Positions 42,243 through 51,553 of a DNA stretch of 64,000 bases are shown one piece after another. The position numbers were made by a program, and so were the translations under genes. This DNA comes from JAEMQF01 sp963775015 (GTDB lineage: Bacteria; Pseudomonadota; Gammaproteobacteria; Burkholderiales; Burkholderiaceae_C). Under the pieces are notes generated by a model. The model was not told the origin of the DNA, did no database searches, and worked only from the letters and a program-made list of their open reading frames with translations. The stretch's first letter is position 1. Every line of letters begins with the position of its first letter. The DNA is taken from contig CAVZHI010000015.1 in NCBI GenBank assembly GCA_963775015.1, forward strand, positions 124,001 to 188,000. The letters are read 5' to 3'.

Positions 42243-44729
42243 CTATTCGAGTTTCACTTCGACGCGCCTGGCGTCGGCGGCGTTGCCGGCGTTGATCTGC
42301 TCGGGCTTCTTCAACTCGATCCGATCTTCGGCGACGCCTGCGGCCTTCAGCGCGTCACGCGCGGCGAAAGCGCGCTGTTTGGCGAGTTCGGCGTTCTTTG
42401 CCGGGTCGCCGGTCGCGTCGTGAAAGCCGCTGATGACGGCCTTCTTGCCCGCCGCAACGCCTTTGATCACGTCGGCCAGCGCCGCGCCGCCGTTCGCAGC
42501 GAGGTCGGCCTTGCCGCTGGCGAAGTAGAACTTGACGATGCCGTCCTCCACTTTCACCGACGCCGCGTCCGCCGCAGCGGCAGCAGCCGGGGCAGGTGCA
42601 ACCACCGGCGCCGGCGCAGCCGCTGTGGCCGTGACGGCCGGCGCGTGCGAACTGCTTGACTGGGTTGGCGCGGTCGAGGGCAGCAGCGGAACGATCAACA
42701 ACGCAACGATGTTGATGATCTTGATGAGCGGGTTCACCGCCGGGCCGGCGGTGTCTTTGTACGGGTCGCCGACCGTGTCGCCGGTGACGGCCGCCTTGTG
42801 CGTCTCGCTGCCCTTGCCGCCGTGGTGCCCGTCTTCGATGTACTTCTTCGCGTTGTCCCACGCGCCGCCGCCGGTGCACATCGAAATCGCGACGAACAGA
42901 CCGGTGACGATGGTGCCCATCAGCAGCCCGCCCAGCGCCGCAGGCCCGAGCAGCAGACCGACCAGGATCGGAACGACGACCGGCAGCAGGCTCGGGATCA
43001 TCATTTCCTTGATCGCCGCGACCGTCAGCATGTCCACCGCCTTGCCGTATTCGGGCTTCGCCGTGCCTTCCATGATGCCCTTGATCTCGCGGAACTGGCG
43101 CCGCACTTCGACGACCACGCTGCCCGCGGCACGGCCCACGGCTTCCATCGCCATGGCACCGAACAGGTAGGGAATCAGGCCGCCGATGAACAGGCCGACG
43201 ATGACTTTCGGTTCGCTCAGGTCGAAGCTCACGTCCATGCCGCGCGCCGTCAGCGAGTGCGTGTAGTCGGCAAACAGCACGAGTGCCGCGAGGCCCGCCG
43301 AGCCGATCGCGTAGCCCTTGGTCACGGCCTTGGTGGTGTTGCCTACCGCGTCGAGCGGGTCGGTGACGTCGCGAACGCTCTTGGGCAGATCGGCCATTTC
43401 GGCGATGCCGCCGGCGTTGTCGGTGATCGGGCCGTAGGCGTCGAGCGCGACGACGATGCCGGCCATGCTCAACATCGATGTCGCGGCCACGGCGATGCCG
43501 TACAGACCGCCGAGCTGGAACGAGACGAGGATGGCCAGGCACACGAACAACACCGGCCAGGCGGTGGAGCGCATCGACACGCCCAGGCCGGCGATGATGT
43601 TCGTGCCGTGGCCGGTGGTCGAGGCTTGCGCGATGTGCTGCACCGGCGCGTACTGGGTGCCGGTGTAATACTCGGTGATCCAGACCATCGCACCGGTCAG
43701 CACGAGGCCGACGACGCACGCGCCGAACAGCTTCATGTGCGTGCCCGCACCGAGCGCGTCTGCCGGCATGACGTTGACGGTGACGAAGTAGAACGCGATC
43801 AGCGAAAGCACGCCGGCGACCGCCAGGCCCTTGTACAGCGCGGGCATCACGTTTTTCATTCCAGGGCTGGCCTTGACGAAACCGCAGCCGATGATCGACG
43901 CAATGATCGACACGCCGCCGAGCACCAGCGGGTACATCACCGCAGCGACGGCGTTGCTGCCGCTGAACACGAGTGCGCCGAGCGCCATCGTCGCGATCAG
44001 CGTCACGGCGTAGGTTTCGAACAGATCCGCGGCCATGCCGGCGCAGTCGCCGACGTTGTCGCCGACGTTGTCGGCGATCACCGCCGGGTTGCGCGGGTCG
44101 TCTTCCGGAATCCCGGCCTCGACCTTGCCCACCAGGTCCGCGCCGACGTCGGCTCCCTTGGTGAAGATGCCGCCGCCGAGTCGCGCGAAGATCGAAATCA
44201 GCGACGCACCGAAGGCAAAACCGAGCAGCGGTTTGATCACCTCGGACAACTTGGACACCGGCGTGATGTTGCCGTTGCCGGAGAGGAACATGAAGAACAC
44301 GACGACGCCGAGCAGCCCCAGGCCGACGACGAGCATGCCGGTGATCGCGCCGCCCTTGAACGCGACGTCGAGCGCCGGGGCGATTCCCTTCGTTGCCGCT
44401 TGCGCGGTGCGCACGTTGGCGCGCACCGAGACGTTCATGCCGATGAAGCCGCACGCACCCGACAGCACGGCGCCGAGAACGAAGCCGACCGCGCTCGTGC
44501 CGTTGATGAAGATGCCGATCAGCACGGCGAGCACGACGCCGACGATCGCGATCGTGCGGTACTGGCGCGCCAGGTAGGCGGCGGCACCTTGCTGAATCGC
44601 GCCGGCAATCTCTTGCATGCGCGCATTTCCGGCGTCTTGCGACAGGATCCAGCTTCGCTGAACGAATCCGTAAATCACTGCGGCCACACCGCAGGCGAGC
44701 GCGAAATAAAGCGCCATGGTGGTTGACAT
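42243..44729 (-). CDS. hppA: Membrane proton-pumping pyrophosphatase fused to an OmpA-like domain
   Basis: 828 residues, about 130 more than usual. Residues 1-690 are a complete H+-PPase: catalytic DVGADLVGKVEAGIPEDDPR at 194-213, DNVGDNVGDCAGMAADLFE, and some 16 helices. GNTTKA at 463-468 has the Lys that marks K+-independent pumps. An Ala/Pro-rich linker (about 690-715) leads to an OmpA-C-like domain with VKFYFASGKADL, GFHDATGDPAKNAELAKQRA and RRVEVKLE, the peptidoglycan-binding signature with Asp and Arg kept. Since the C-terminus of H+-PPases is extracytoplasmic, the tail would reach the cell wall. AAGGAG precedes the ATG; a 9-bp hairpin lies in the leader. Confidence 0.92.
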   Translation of the reverse strand: MSTTMALYFALACGVAAVIYGFVQRSWILSQDAGNARMQEIAGAIQQGAAAYLARQYRTIAIVGVVLAVLIGIFINGTSAVGFVLGAVLSGACGFIGMNVSVRANVRTAQAATKGIAPALDVAFKGGAITGMLVVGLGLLGVVVFFMFLSGNGNITPVSKLSEVIKPLLGFAFGASLISIFARLGGGIFTKGADVGADLVGKVEAGIPEDDPRNPAVIADNVGDNVGDCAGMAADLFETYAVTLIATMALGALVFSGSNAVAAVMYPLVLGGVSIIASIIGCGFVKASPGMKNVMPALYKGLAVAGVLSLIAFYFVTVNVMPADALGAGTHMKLFGACVVGLVLTGAMVWITEYYTGTQYAPVQHIAQASTTGHGTNIIAGLGVSMRSTAWPVLFVCLAILVSFQLGGLYGIAVAATSMLSMAGIVVALDAYGPITDNAGGIAEMADLPKSVRDVTDPLDAVGNTTKAVTKGYAIGSAGLAALVLFADYTHSLTARGMDVSFDLSEPKVIVGLFIGGLIPYLFGAMAMEAVGRAAGSVVVEVRRQFREIKGIMEGTAKPEYGKAVDMLTVAAIKEMMIPSLLPVVVPILVGLLLGPAALGGLLMGTIVTGLFVAISMCTGGGAWDNAKKYIEDGHHGGKGSETHKAAVTGDTVGDPYKDTAGPAVNPLIKIINIVALLIVPLLPSTAPTQSSSSHAPAVTATAAAPAPVVAPAPAAAAAADAASVKVEDGIVKFYFASGKADLAANGGAALADVIKGVAAGKKAVISGFHDATGDPAKNAELAKQRAFAARDALKAAGVAEDRIELKKPEQINAGNAADARRVEVKLE

Positions 44730-44764
44730 TGGCGTTGTCTCCTTGAAATCTTGGATGGTCCTGA

Positions 44765-44798
44765 CGCCGGCCCGGGAGCGTTGTTGCTTGGGCCGGCG
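44765..44798 (-). promoter_or_regulatory. Perfect 9-bp hairpin in the hppA leader
   Basis: CGCCGGCCC (44765-44773) and GGGCCGGCG (44790-44798) form a perfect inverted repeat with a 16-base loop, 36 bases before the hppA ATG on the coding strand. No T-run follows, so it is not an ordinary terminator; it may be an operator or an mRNA stability or translation-control element. Confidence 0.45.
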
Positions 44799-44994
44799 AG
44801 GGGCAAATCGGCGAAAAACTGGCAGCCGTGGATGCTAAGCGATGGGCGCTGACAAGGCAATCCAAGCTGCTCTGAATTTCGCTGTCGGCGCGACGCTTGC
44901 GGTGCAGATCGGTGGCCGCGAGAGCGGGTGGCTAAGATAGGGGTAACCCCCATGCCCGCCCCCACACCGCGAATCCACCGAGAAGAAGCAAAGC

Positions 44995-45531
44995 ATGAGC
45001 CTGCACAACGTGACCCCGGGCGCCGACGCGCCCGAGCAGTTCAACGTGATCATCGAAATCCCGATGAACTCGAACCCGATCAAGTACGAGGTCGACAAGG
45101 AGAGCGGCGCGATGTTCGTCGACCGCTTCATGAGCACGGCGATGCACTACCCGTGCAACTACGGCTACATCCCGATGACGCTCGCCGACGATGGCGACCC
45201 CGTCGATGTGCTCGTGATCACGCCGTTTCCCCTCGCCGCGAGCGTGGTCGTGAAGTGCCGGCCGCTGGGCGTGCTGATGATGGACGACGAAGCCGGCGGC
45301 GACGCGAAATTGCTCGCCGTGCCGATCGACAAGATCCTGTCGATCTATTCGCACTGGAAGAAGCCCGAGGACCTGAACCCGTTGCGGCTGAAGACGATTC
45401 AGCATTTCTTCGAGCACTACAAGGACCTGGAAGAGGGCAAGTGGGTGTCGGTCAAAGGCTGGGAAGGCCCGGCCACGGCGATCGCCGAAGTGCGCAGCGG
45501 CATCGCCGCGTATGCGGCGGCCAAAAAATGA
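44995..45531 (+). CDS. ppa: Soluble inorganic pyrophosphatase (family I)
   Basis: 178 residues. Family I active-site residues in VIIEIPMNSNPIKYEVDKES, MHYPCNYGYIPMTLADDGDP plus VDVLV (the DxDxxD signature) and KDLEEGKWV. Hydrolyses the pyrophosphate made by biosynthesis. Transcribed away from hppA, with 265 bases between starts, so the pump and the soluble enzyme compete for the same substrate from a shared control region. Stop overlaps the M16 protease start by 4 bases (ATGA). Confidence 0.95.
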   Translation: MSLHNVTPGADAPEQFNVIIEIPMNSNPIKYEVDKESGAMFVDRFMSTAMHYPCNYGYIPMTLADDGDPVDVLVITPFPLAASVVVKCRPLGVLMMDDEAGGDAKLLAVPIDKILSIYSHWKKPEDLNPLRLKTIQHFFEHYKDLEEGKWVSVKGWEGPATAIAEVRSGIAAYAAAKK

Positions 45532-48248
45532 GGCCTGGCTTCGGCTCTCTGGCACGGGTCGGCCTGCTGCTGGCGGCGAGCCTGTGCGCCGCAGCCGTGC
45601 ACGCGCTTCCTGCGACGCCGGTCAAGGTGGCGTCGGTCGAAGGCATCGACGAATACCGGCTCGGCAACGGCTTGCAAGTGCTGCTCATTCCCGACGACTC
45701 GAAGGCAACGACGACGGTGAACCTCACCTACCGGGTCGGCTCGCGCCACGAAAACTACGGTGAAACCGGGATGGCGCACCTGCTCGAGCACATGCTGTTC
45801 AAGGGCAGCACGAAGCATCCGAGGGTCTGGGCCGAGTTCGAGAAGCGCGGCCTGGCGGCGAATGGCACAACATCGTTCGATCGCACCAACTACACCGCGA
45901 GCTTTTCGAGCAACGACGACAACCTGCGCTGGTACTTGGGCTGGCAGGCCGACGCGATGGTGAACAGTTTCATCGCGCGCAAGGATCTGGACACCGAAAT
46001 GACGGTGGTGCGCAACGAAATGGAGATGGGCGAAAACTCGGCGGACCGCATCCTGTTCGAAAAGACCTTGGCGACGATGTACCAATGGCACAACTACGGC
46101 AAGAACATCATCGGGGCGCGCGCCGACGTCGAAAACGTCGACATCCCGCGCCTGCGCGCGTTCTACCAACTTTATTATCAACCGGACAACGCGACGCTCA
46201 TCGTCGCGGGTCGCTTCCCGGTGGCGAAAACGCTGCAGTGGATCGCGACCGCGTTCGGCCCGCTGAAGCGCCCGACGCGTCGCCTGCCCAGCGCGTACAC
46301 GCTCGACGCCGTGCAAGACGGCGAACGCAGCGTCACGCTGCGCCGCAGCGGCGGGGTGGCATCTCTGCAAGCCGCCTACCATGTGCCTGCGGCGGCGCAC
46401 CCCGATTTCGCCGCGGTCGAGTTGCTCGTGTACATCTTCGGCGATACGCCTTCGGGGCGCCTGCACAAGCGCCTCACGGAGAAGCAGCTTGTCGCCGACA
46501 CCTATGCCTTTGTCGAAGGGCTCGCCGATCCGGGGTTCGCGATGTTCGGCGCCCCGTTGGCACCGGGCCAGGACGTCGAGCCCGCACGCGCGGCGATGCT
46601 CGAGACGCTCGAGTCGGTGGCGCGCGAACCGCTCTCGGCGCAAGAGCTGGAGCGCGCGCGAACGAAGTGGTTGAAGGGCTGGGAGCAGGCGTTCACGAAC
46701 CCGGAGACGGTGGGTGTCGCGCTTTCCGAATCGATCGCCCAGGGCGACTGGCGCCTGTTCTTCCTCATTCGCGACCGGATTCGCGAAGCCAAGTTGGCCG
46801 ACGTGCAACGGGTCGCCGAACAACACCTGCGGATGAGCAACCGCACGCTCGGCATGTATCTGCCGACCGACCAGCCGCTGCGCGCCCCGGCGCCCACCAA
46901 GGCCGACGTCGCCGCGGCGCTGCGCGGCTTCAAGGCGCAGGCGGCGGCGGCGAAGGTCGAATCCTTCGATGCGACGCCGGCGAACATCGACGCGCGCACG
47001 CGGCGCTTCGAGGTCGACTCGGTGAAGGCGGCGCTGCTCGCCAAGGGCACGCGCGGCGCCGCCGTACACGCGGTGCTGACGCTGCACCTGGGTGACGAAA
47101 AAACGCTGGCGGGTCAGGTCGAAGTCGCGTCGGCGGTCGGTGCATTGCTCGACAAGGGTTCGAAGGCGCTGACGCGCCAACAGGTGCAAGACCGGCTCGA
47201 CGCGTTGAAGACCGAGCTGCGCGTGCAGTCCCAGCCCGGACGCGTGAGCCTGCACTTGCAGTCGCGGCGCGAACACTTGGCCGAGGCGGTGTTGCTCGCG
47301 AGCGAGCTGCTGCGCCATGCGACGTTTCCTGCCGAGGCACTCGACGAATGGAAGCGCCAGACGCTGGCGTCGATCGAGCAGCAGCGCAAGGAGCCCGAAA
47401 GCGTTGCCGAAAGCGCGATCGCATTGCACGCCAACGCCTACCCGCGCGGCGACGTGCGCCACGCGCGCAGTTTCGACGAATGGGTCGACGACGTGAACCG
47501 CGTCAGCATCGAGCAGGTGCGCGCCTTTCACGCCCGATTCTTCGGTGCCGGGAACGCCGTGTTCGCCGCGGTTGGCGAGATCGAGGACGCTGCGCTGCGC
47601 CAGGCGCTGAACACCGGGCTGGCGGGTTGGAAGTCGAACGTCGAATTTCGCCGCATCGAGGTTCCGGCGACGCCGGTGAAGCCGCAGCGTTTCGTTCTGT
47701 CCACTCCCGACAAACAAAACGCGACGCTGCTCGCGCGCCTGACGCTGCCCGTGAACGACAGCGCTGCCGATTACCCGGCGTTGTCGATGGCGAACTTTCT
47801 GCTCGGCGGGGGTGGCAACTCGCGGCTCTGGAAACGGATTCGCGAGCGCGACGGCCTGTCGTACGACGTTCGCACTCAGATTCATTGGAGCAACTTCGAG
47901 GCGAATTCGGTGTGGCTCGCGAGCGCCATCTTTGCGCCGCAGAACCAGGCTAAGGTGGAAGCCGCCTTTCGCGAGGAAATCGCGCGCGCGCTGCGCGACG
48001 GATTCACGGCTCAAGAGCTCGCCGAAGGCCAGCGCGGCCTGCTCAGTTTCCGTCGCCTCTCGCGCGCCCAGGACGGCGCACTCGCCGCGGGAATCGCGAA
48101 CAACGTCTACCTGGGACGCAGTTTTGCGCAGGCCGGGCGTGTCGACACGGCGCTTGCGGCGTTGACGCTGGCGCAAGTGAACGCGGCGTTGCGCAAGTAC
48201 ATCCGGCCCCAGGACTGGGTGCTCGCGCTCGCCGGAGACTTCAAGTAG
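45528..48248 (+). CDS. Secreted M16 zinc metalloprotease, double-domain
   Basis: 906 residues. Signal peptide to about residue 26 (LLLAASLCAAAVHA). The first M16 half has the inverted zinc motif HLLEH (His84, Glu87, His88) in TGMAHLLEHMLFKG, and the third ligand Glu in TEMTVVRNEMEMGEN. The second half (from about 470) has the M16C fold without the motif, for example NFLLGGGGNSRLWKRIRERDG. Pitrilysin-like periplasmic peptidase that digests small peptides or misfolded fragments. Overlaps ppa by 4 bases, an unusual operon partner. Confidence 0.92.
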   Translation: MRPGFGSLARVGLLLAASLCAAAVHALPATPVKVASVEGIDEYRLGNGLQVLLIPDDSKATTTVNLTYRVGSRHENYGETGMAHLLEHMLFKGSTKHPRVWAEFEKRGLAANGTTSFDRTNYTASFSSNDDNLRWYLGWQADAMVNSFIARKDLDTEMTVVRNEMEMGENSADRILFEKTLATMYQWHNYGKNIIGARADVENVDIPRLRAFYQLYYQPDNATLIVAGRFPVAKTLQWIATAFGPLKRPTRRLPSAYTLDAVQDGERSVTLRRSGGVASLQAAYHVPAAAHPDFAAVELLVYIFGDTPSGRLHKRLTEKQLVADTYAFVEGLADPGFAMFGAPLAPGQDVEPARAAMLETLESVAREPLSAQELERARTKWLKGWEQAFTNPETVGVALSESIAQGDWRLFFLIRDRIREAKLADVQRVAEQHLRMSNRTLGMYLPTDQPLRAPAPTKADVAAALRGFKAQAAAAKVESFDATPANIDARTRRFEVDSVKAALLAKGTRGAAVHAVLTLHLGDEKTLAGQVEVASAVGALLDKGSKALTRQQVQDRLDALKTELRVQSQPGRVSLHLQSRREHLAEAVLLASELLRHATFPAEALDEWKRQTLASIEQQRKEPESVAESAIALHANAYPRGDVRHARSFDEWVDDVNRVSIEQVRAFHARFFGAGNAVFAAVGEIEDAALRQALNTGLAGWKSNVEFRRIEVPATPVKPQRFVLSTPDKQNATLLARLTLPVNDSAADYPALSMANFLLGGGGNSRLWKRIRERDGLSYDVRTQIHWSNFEANSVWLASAIFAPQNQAKVEAAFREEIARALRDGFTAQELAEGQRGLLSFRRLSRAQDGALAAGIANNVYLGRSFAQAGRVDTALAALTLAQVNAALRKYIRPQDWVLALAGDFK

Positions 48249-48282
48249 CGACTGGGAGCCCGACCCAAAGCCCGACAGGCTC

Positions 48283-49482
48283 CTACGGCTCGGCGGCCGG
48301 GTTGCGTTTGAACGGGTCGCGCGCGCCCAGGTCGTCGAGGTAGTTCGCCACGCCTTCGCCTTCGCGCTCGAGGAAGTCGGCGACGGCCGACGCGAACTGC
48401 GGGTGCGCGAGCCAATGCGCCGACCAGGTCTGAACCGGCAGCAGCCCACGCGCCATCTTGTGCTCGCCTTGCGCGCCGCCCTCGAAGCGAAGGTAGCGGT
48501 TGTCAATGCACCATGACAAGGGTTGGTAGTAGCACGCTTCGAAGTGCAGGCAGTCGACCGGTTCGGTCGCGCCCCAGTAGCGGCCGTAGGCCACCCGCTG
48601 AACCGGGTCGAGTGCGATCAGAGACGCGGCGATGCGCTGCCCGCCGCGCCACGCGATGCACATGAGCCAATGGGCTGGCATCGTGTCCGCCATGCGCTCG
48701 AAGAAGTTTCGCTTGAGGTAGGGGGTGGAGCCGTGCGCACGGTAGGTCAGGGTGTAGCAACGGTAGAAGAAATCCCAATCCGACGCGCTGACGTCTGGCC
48801 CCAACGCCTGTGTGAAGGTGACGCCGGCGTCCGCGACGCGACGCCGTTCCTGTTGAATTTTCTTGCGCTTGTCGCGCTGCAGTGTGGCCAGAAAGGCTGC
48901 GAAGTCAGGGTAGGGCGTCGGCGCGCGGTTGCTCCAGTGGAACTGCACCGCGCTGCGCAGCATCCAGCCAGCGTCGCGCGCCGCGAGCTGGTCGGCGGCG
49001 TCGAGGAACAGCACATGCGCCGATGACAGCTTGCCGGCACGCGCCAGCGCTTCGATCGCGTGCAGCAAGCTCACGCGCGCCGGCGTGTCCTGGGCGAGCA
49101 GGCGCGCTCCCGGAACCGGTGTGAACGGCACGGCGCTGAGCAGTTTCGGGTAGTAAGCGAGGCCGTGGCGCTGGTAGGCGTCGGCCCAGGCCCAGTCGAA
49201 CACATACTCGCCGTAGGAATGGTCTTTCAGGTAGAGCGGGCAGGCCGCGACGATTTGCGCGCCGCGCTCGAGGGTCAGAAACTGTGCGTGCCAGCCCGCG
49301 CGCGAACTCGCACTCGCGCTTTCGTGCAGCGCACGCAGGTATTCGAGGCGCATGAACGGGGTCGCCGTCGGCTGCCTTTCGAGCAGCGCGTTCCACTGCG
49401 CAGCGTCGATGTGCGCCGGGTCGGAGTGAGTCCGAATGACATAATCGCTGGCCGCGCCCGCACCCGCCTTCAGACCCGCCAT
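48283..49482 (-). CDS. GNAT-type N-acyltransferase, peptidogalycan-biosynthesis-like (DUF482)
   Basis: 399 residues. Family pieces: ATPFMRLEYLRALHESASAS, YGEYVFDWAWADAYQRHGLA plus YYPKLL, KRKKIQQERRRVADAGV and ARGLLPVQTWSAHWL. The fold is the double GNAT seen in FemAB-like enzymes that add amino acids to peptidoglycan or acyl groups to lipids; the true substrate is unknown. Its ATG abuts that of nadE back to back (49482 and 49483), so either its true start is further in or its promoter lies inside nadE. Confidence 0.8.
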   Translation of the reverse strand: MAGLKAGAGAASDYVIRTHSDPAHIDAAQWNALLERQPTATPFMRLEYLRALHESASASSRAGWHAQFLTLERGAQIVAACPLYLKDHSYGEYVFDWAWADAYQRHGLAYYPKLLSAVPFTPVPGARLLAQDTPARVSLLHAIEALARAGKLSSAHVLFLDAADQLAARDAGWMLRSAVQFHWSNRAPTPYPDFAAFLATLQRDKRKKIQQERRRVADAGVTFTQALGPDVSASDWDFFYRCYTLTYRAHGSTPYLKRNFFERMADTMPAHWLMCIAWRGGQRIAASLIALDPVQRVAYGRYWGATEPVDCLHFEACYYQPLSWCIDNRYLRFEGGAQGEHKMARGLLPVQTWSAHWLAHPQFASAVADFLEREGEGVANYLDDLGARDPFKRNPAAEP

Positions 49483-51156
49483 ATGTCAGTTCAGCCTTCG
49501 GTGAAAGTGGCATTGGCGCAGATCAACGCGACGGTGGGAGACCTCGCCGGCAACGTGCGCGCGATCGTCGACGCCGCCAGGCGCGCCTATGCGCAAGGCG
49601 CGCGTCTGGTGCTCAGCCCGGAACTCGGAATTTGCGGCTACCCGCCTGAAGATCTGTTGTTCAGGCCGGCGTTCATGCAGGCGTGCGCTGCGGCGGTTGA
49701 CGATTGCGCGCGCGCCTTGGCCGATCTGCCGGGGTTGTTTGTCGTCGTGGGGCATCCGCATCAGTGGGGTGAGCAGGCTGATCTTAGGTCCAAGTCCTTC
49801 GCGGTTCCGCAGCGCTACAACGCCGCGTCGGTATTGACCGAGGGGCGCACCGTCGCAACCTACTGCAAGCGCGAGCTGCCGAACTATCAGGTGTTCGACG
49901 AACGCCGCTACTTCGCCTCGGGCCGTGACGCGGGACTGCAACCCGTCGTGTTCGAAGTCCAGGGTTTGCGCTTCGGCCTCAACATCTGCGAAGACGCCTG
50001 GTTCGACGAACCCGCGCAGAGCGCCAAGGCCGCAGGCGCGCAGGTGCTGTGCGTGCTGAATGCGTCGCCGTTCCACCTCGGCAAGGCCGATGAACGCGAG
50101 CAGCGCATGGCGGCGCGCGCGCGCGCCAACCGCATGCCGCTTCTCTACTCGCACCTCGTCGGCGGGCAAGACGAAGTGGTTTTTGATGGTGCGTCGTTTG
50201 CGCTCGACGCGCACGGAGAAATGTGCGCTCGTGCAGCGATGTTCGAAGACGCGTTGACGCTGCTCGAGGTGAACGCCGAGTCGGTGACGGGTGAAGTGAA
50301 TCCGTTGCCCGGTCTCGAGGCTCAAACCTGGGCGGCACTGGTCACCGGGGTGCGCGACTATGTCGGCAAGAACGGCTTTCCGGGTGTCATCATCGGCTTG
50401 AGCGGCGGAGTCGATTCGGCGCTCGTTCTCGCTGTCGCTGTGGACGCACTTGGGGCGGAACGCGTCCGCGCCGTCATGATGCCCTCGCCATATACGGCGC
50501 AGATCTCATGGGTCGACGCGCGCGACATGGCGCAGCGGCTGAAGGTGCGCTACGACGAGATTTCCATCGTGCCGATGATCGACGCGTTTCGCGACAGTTT
50601 GAAGCAGGAGTTCGCGGGGCTCGCTCCCGACGCGACCGAAGAGAACATCCAGGCGCGCGTGCGCGGCACGCTGCTGATGGCGTTGTCGAACAAATTCGGC
50701 ACGATCGTCCTCACCACCGGCAACAAGAGCGAGATGGCGACGGGGTACTGCACGCTCTATGGCGACATGGCGGGGGGTTTTGCCGTCATCAAGGACGTGG
50801 CGAAGACCCTCGTCTACCGCTTGGCCGTCTGGCGCAACGCGCAAGGCGCCGAGGTGATCCCGCAGCGCATCATCACGCGGCCGCCCTCGGCTGAACTGCG
50901 CCCCGACCAGACCGACCAGGACAGCCTCCCGCCGTACGAAATCCTGGACGCGATCCTGCAGCGCTACATGGAGGAAGACCAAAGCATCGCGCAGATCGTT
51001 ACGGCGGGTTTTGCGCCGGCTGATGTGGAGCGCGTCACGCGCCTCATCAAGACCAACGAATACAAGCGGCGCCAGTCGCCGGTGGGTATCCGCATCACGC
51101 ACCGGGCCTTCGGGCGCGATTGGCGCTATCCGATCACGTCGAAGTTCCGCGCGTAA
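49483..51156 (+). CDS. nadE: Glutamine-dependent NAD+ synthetase
   Basis: 557 residues from ATG 49483 (MSVQPSVKVALAQINATVGD). N-terminal nitrilase-type glutaminase with Glu in LSPELGICGYPPEDLL, Lys in YCKRELPNYQVFDE and Cys in LNICEDAWF. C-terminal synthetase with P-loop GLSGGVDSALVLAVAVDALG, LTTGNKSEMATGYCTLYGDM and RPPSAELRPDQTDQDSLPPY. Converts nicotinate adenine dinucleotide to NAD+ using glutamine nitrogen. glnB follows after 33 bases, a linked nitrogen-sensing neighbour found in many betaproteobacteria. Confidence 0.95.
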   Translation: MSVQPSVKVALAQINATVGDLAGNVRAIVDAARRAYAQGARLVLSPELGICGYPPEDLLFRPAFMQACAAAVDDCARALADLPGLFVVVGHPHQWGEQADLRSKSFAVPQRYNAASVLTEGRTVATYCKRELPNYQVFDERRYFASGRDAGLQPVVFEVQGLRFGLNICEDAWFDEPAQSAKAAGAQVLCVLNASPFHLGKADEREQRMAARARANRMPLLYSHLVGGQDEVVFDGASFALDAHGEMCARAAMFEDALTLLEVNAESVTGEVNPLPGLEAQTWAALVTGVRDYVGKNGFPGVIIGLSGGVDSALVLAVAVDALGAERVRAVMMPSPYTAQISWVDARDMAQRLKVRYDEISIVPMIDAFRDSLKQEFAGLAPDATEENIQARVRGTLLMALSNKFGTIVLTTGNKSEMATGYCTLYGDMAGGFAVIKDVAKTLVYRLAVWRNAQGAEVIPQRIITRPPSAELRPDQTDQDSLPPYEILDAILQRYMEEDQSIAQIVTAGFAPADVERVTRLIKTNEYKRRQSPVGIRITHRAFGRDWRYPITSKFRA

Positions 51157-51189
51157 ACTATTTCGATTCCTGACCCCAGCGGAGCCACC

Positions 51190-51528
51190 ATGAAACAGAT
51201 CACCGCCATCGTCAAACCGTTCAAGCTGGAGGAAGTGCGCGAGGCCATGGCCGAAGTCGGCGTCACCGGCCTCACGGTGACTGAAGTGAAAGGATTCGGG
51301 CGCCAGAAAGGGCACACCGAGCTCTACCGAGGCGCCGAGTACGTGGTCGACTTCCTGCCCAAGGTGAAGGTGGAAGTCGTCGTCAAGGATGCGGATCTGG
51401 ATCGCTGCATCGAAGCGATCGTCAAGGCGGCCAAGACCGGCAAGATCGGCGACGGCAAGATTTTCGTGACAGCGGTGGAGCAGGTGGTGCGAATCCGCAC
51501 TGGCGAGACCAACGAAGACGCGGTCTGA
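51190..51528 (+). CDS. glnB: Nitrogen regulatory protein P-II
   Basis: 112 residues, the standard PII length. T-loop with the uridylylation site Tyr51 in HTELYRGAEYVVDFLPK, B-loop AKTGKIGDGKIFV and the C-loop RIRTGETNEDAV. Starts MKQITAIVKPFKLEEVREAM after CGGAG. Signals 2-oxoglutarate and ATP/ADP status to glutamine synthetase control and transporters. GlnB and GlnK cannot be told apart from this alone; no amtB is next to it, which favours GlnB. Confidence 0.95.
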   Translation: MKQITAIVKPFKLEEVREAMAEVGVTGLTVTEVKGFGRQKGHTELYRGAEYVVDFLPKVKVEVVVKDADLDRCIEAIVKAAKTGKIGDGKIFVTAVEQVVRIRTGETNEDAV

Positions 51529-51553
51529 TCCGCCTGCCGCACCGCGCGGCGCG

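Noticed and set aside
42798..44726. 642-residue frame antisense to hppA
   Set aside because: Low-complexity His/Arg/Asp/Ala content from GC-biased third positions; hppA is certain.
45417..48506. 1029-residue open frame antisense to the M16 protease gene
   Set aside because: Arg/His-rich composition typical of high-GC shadow frames, no domain, and complete overlap with a well-supported gene.
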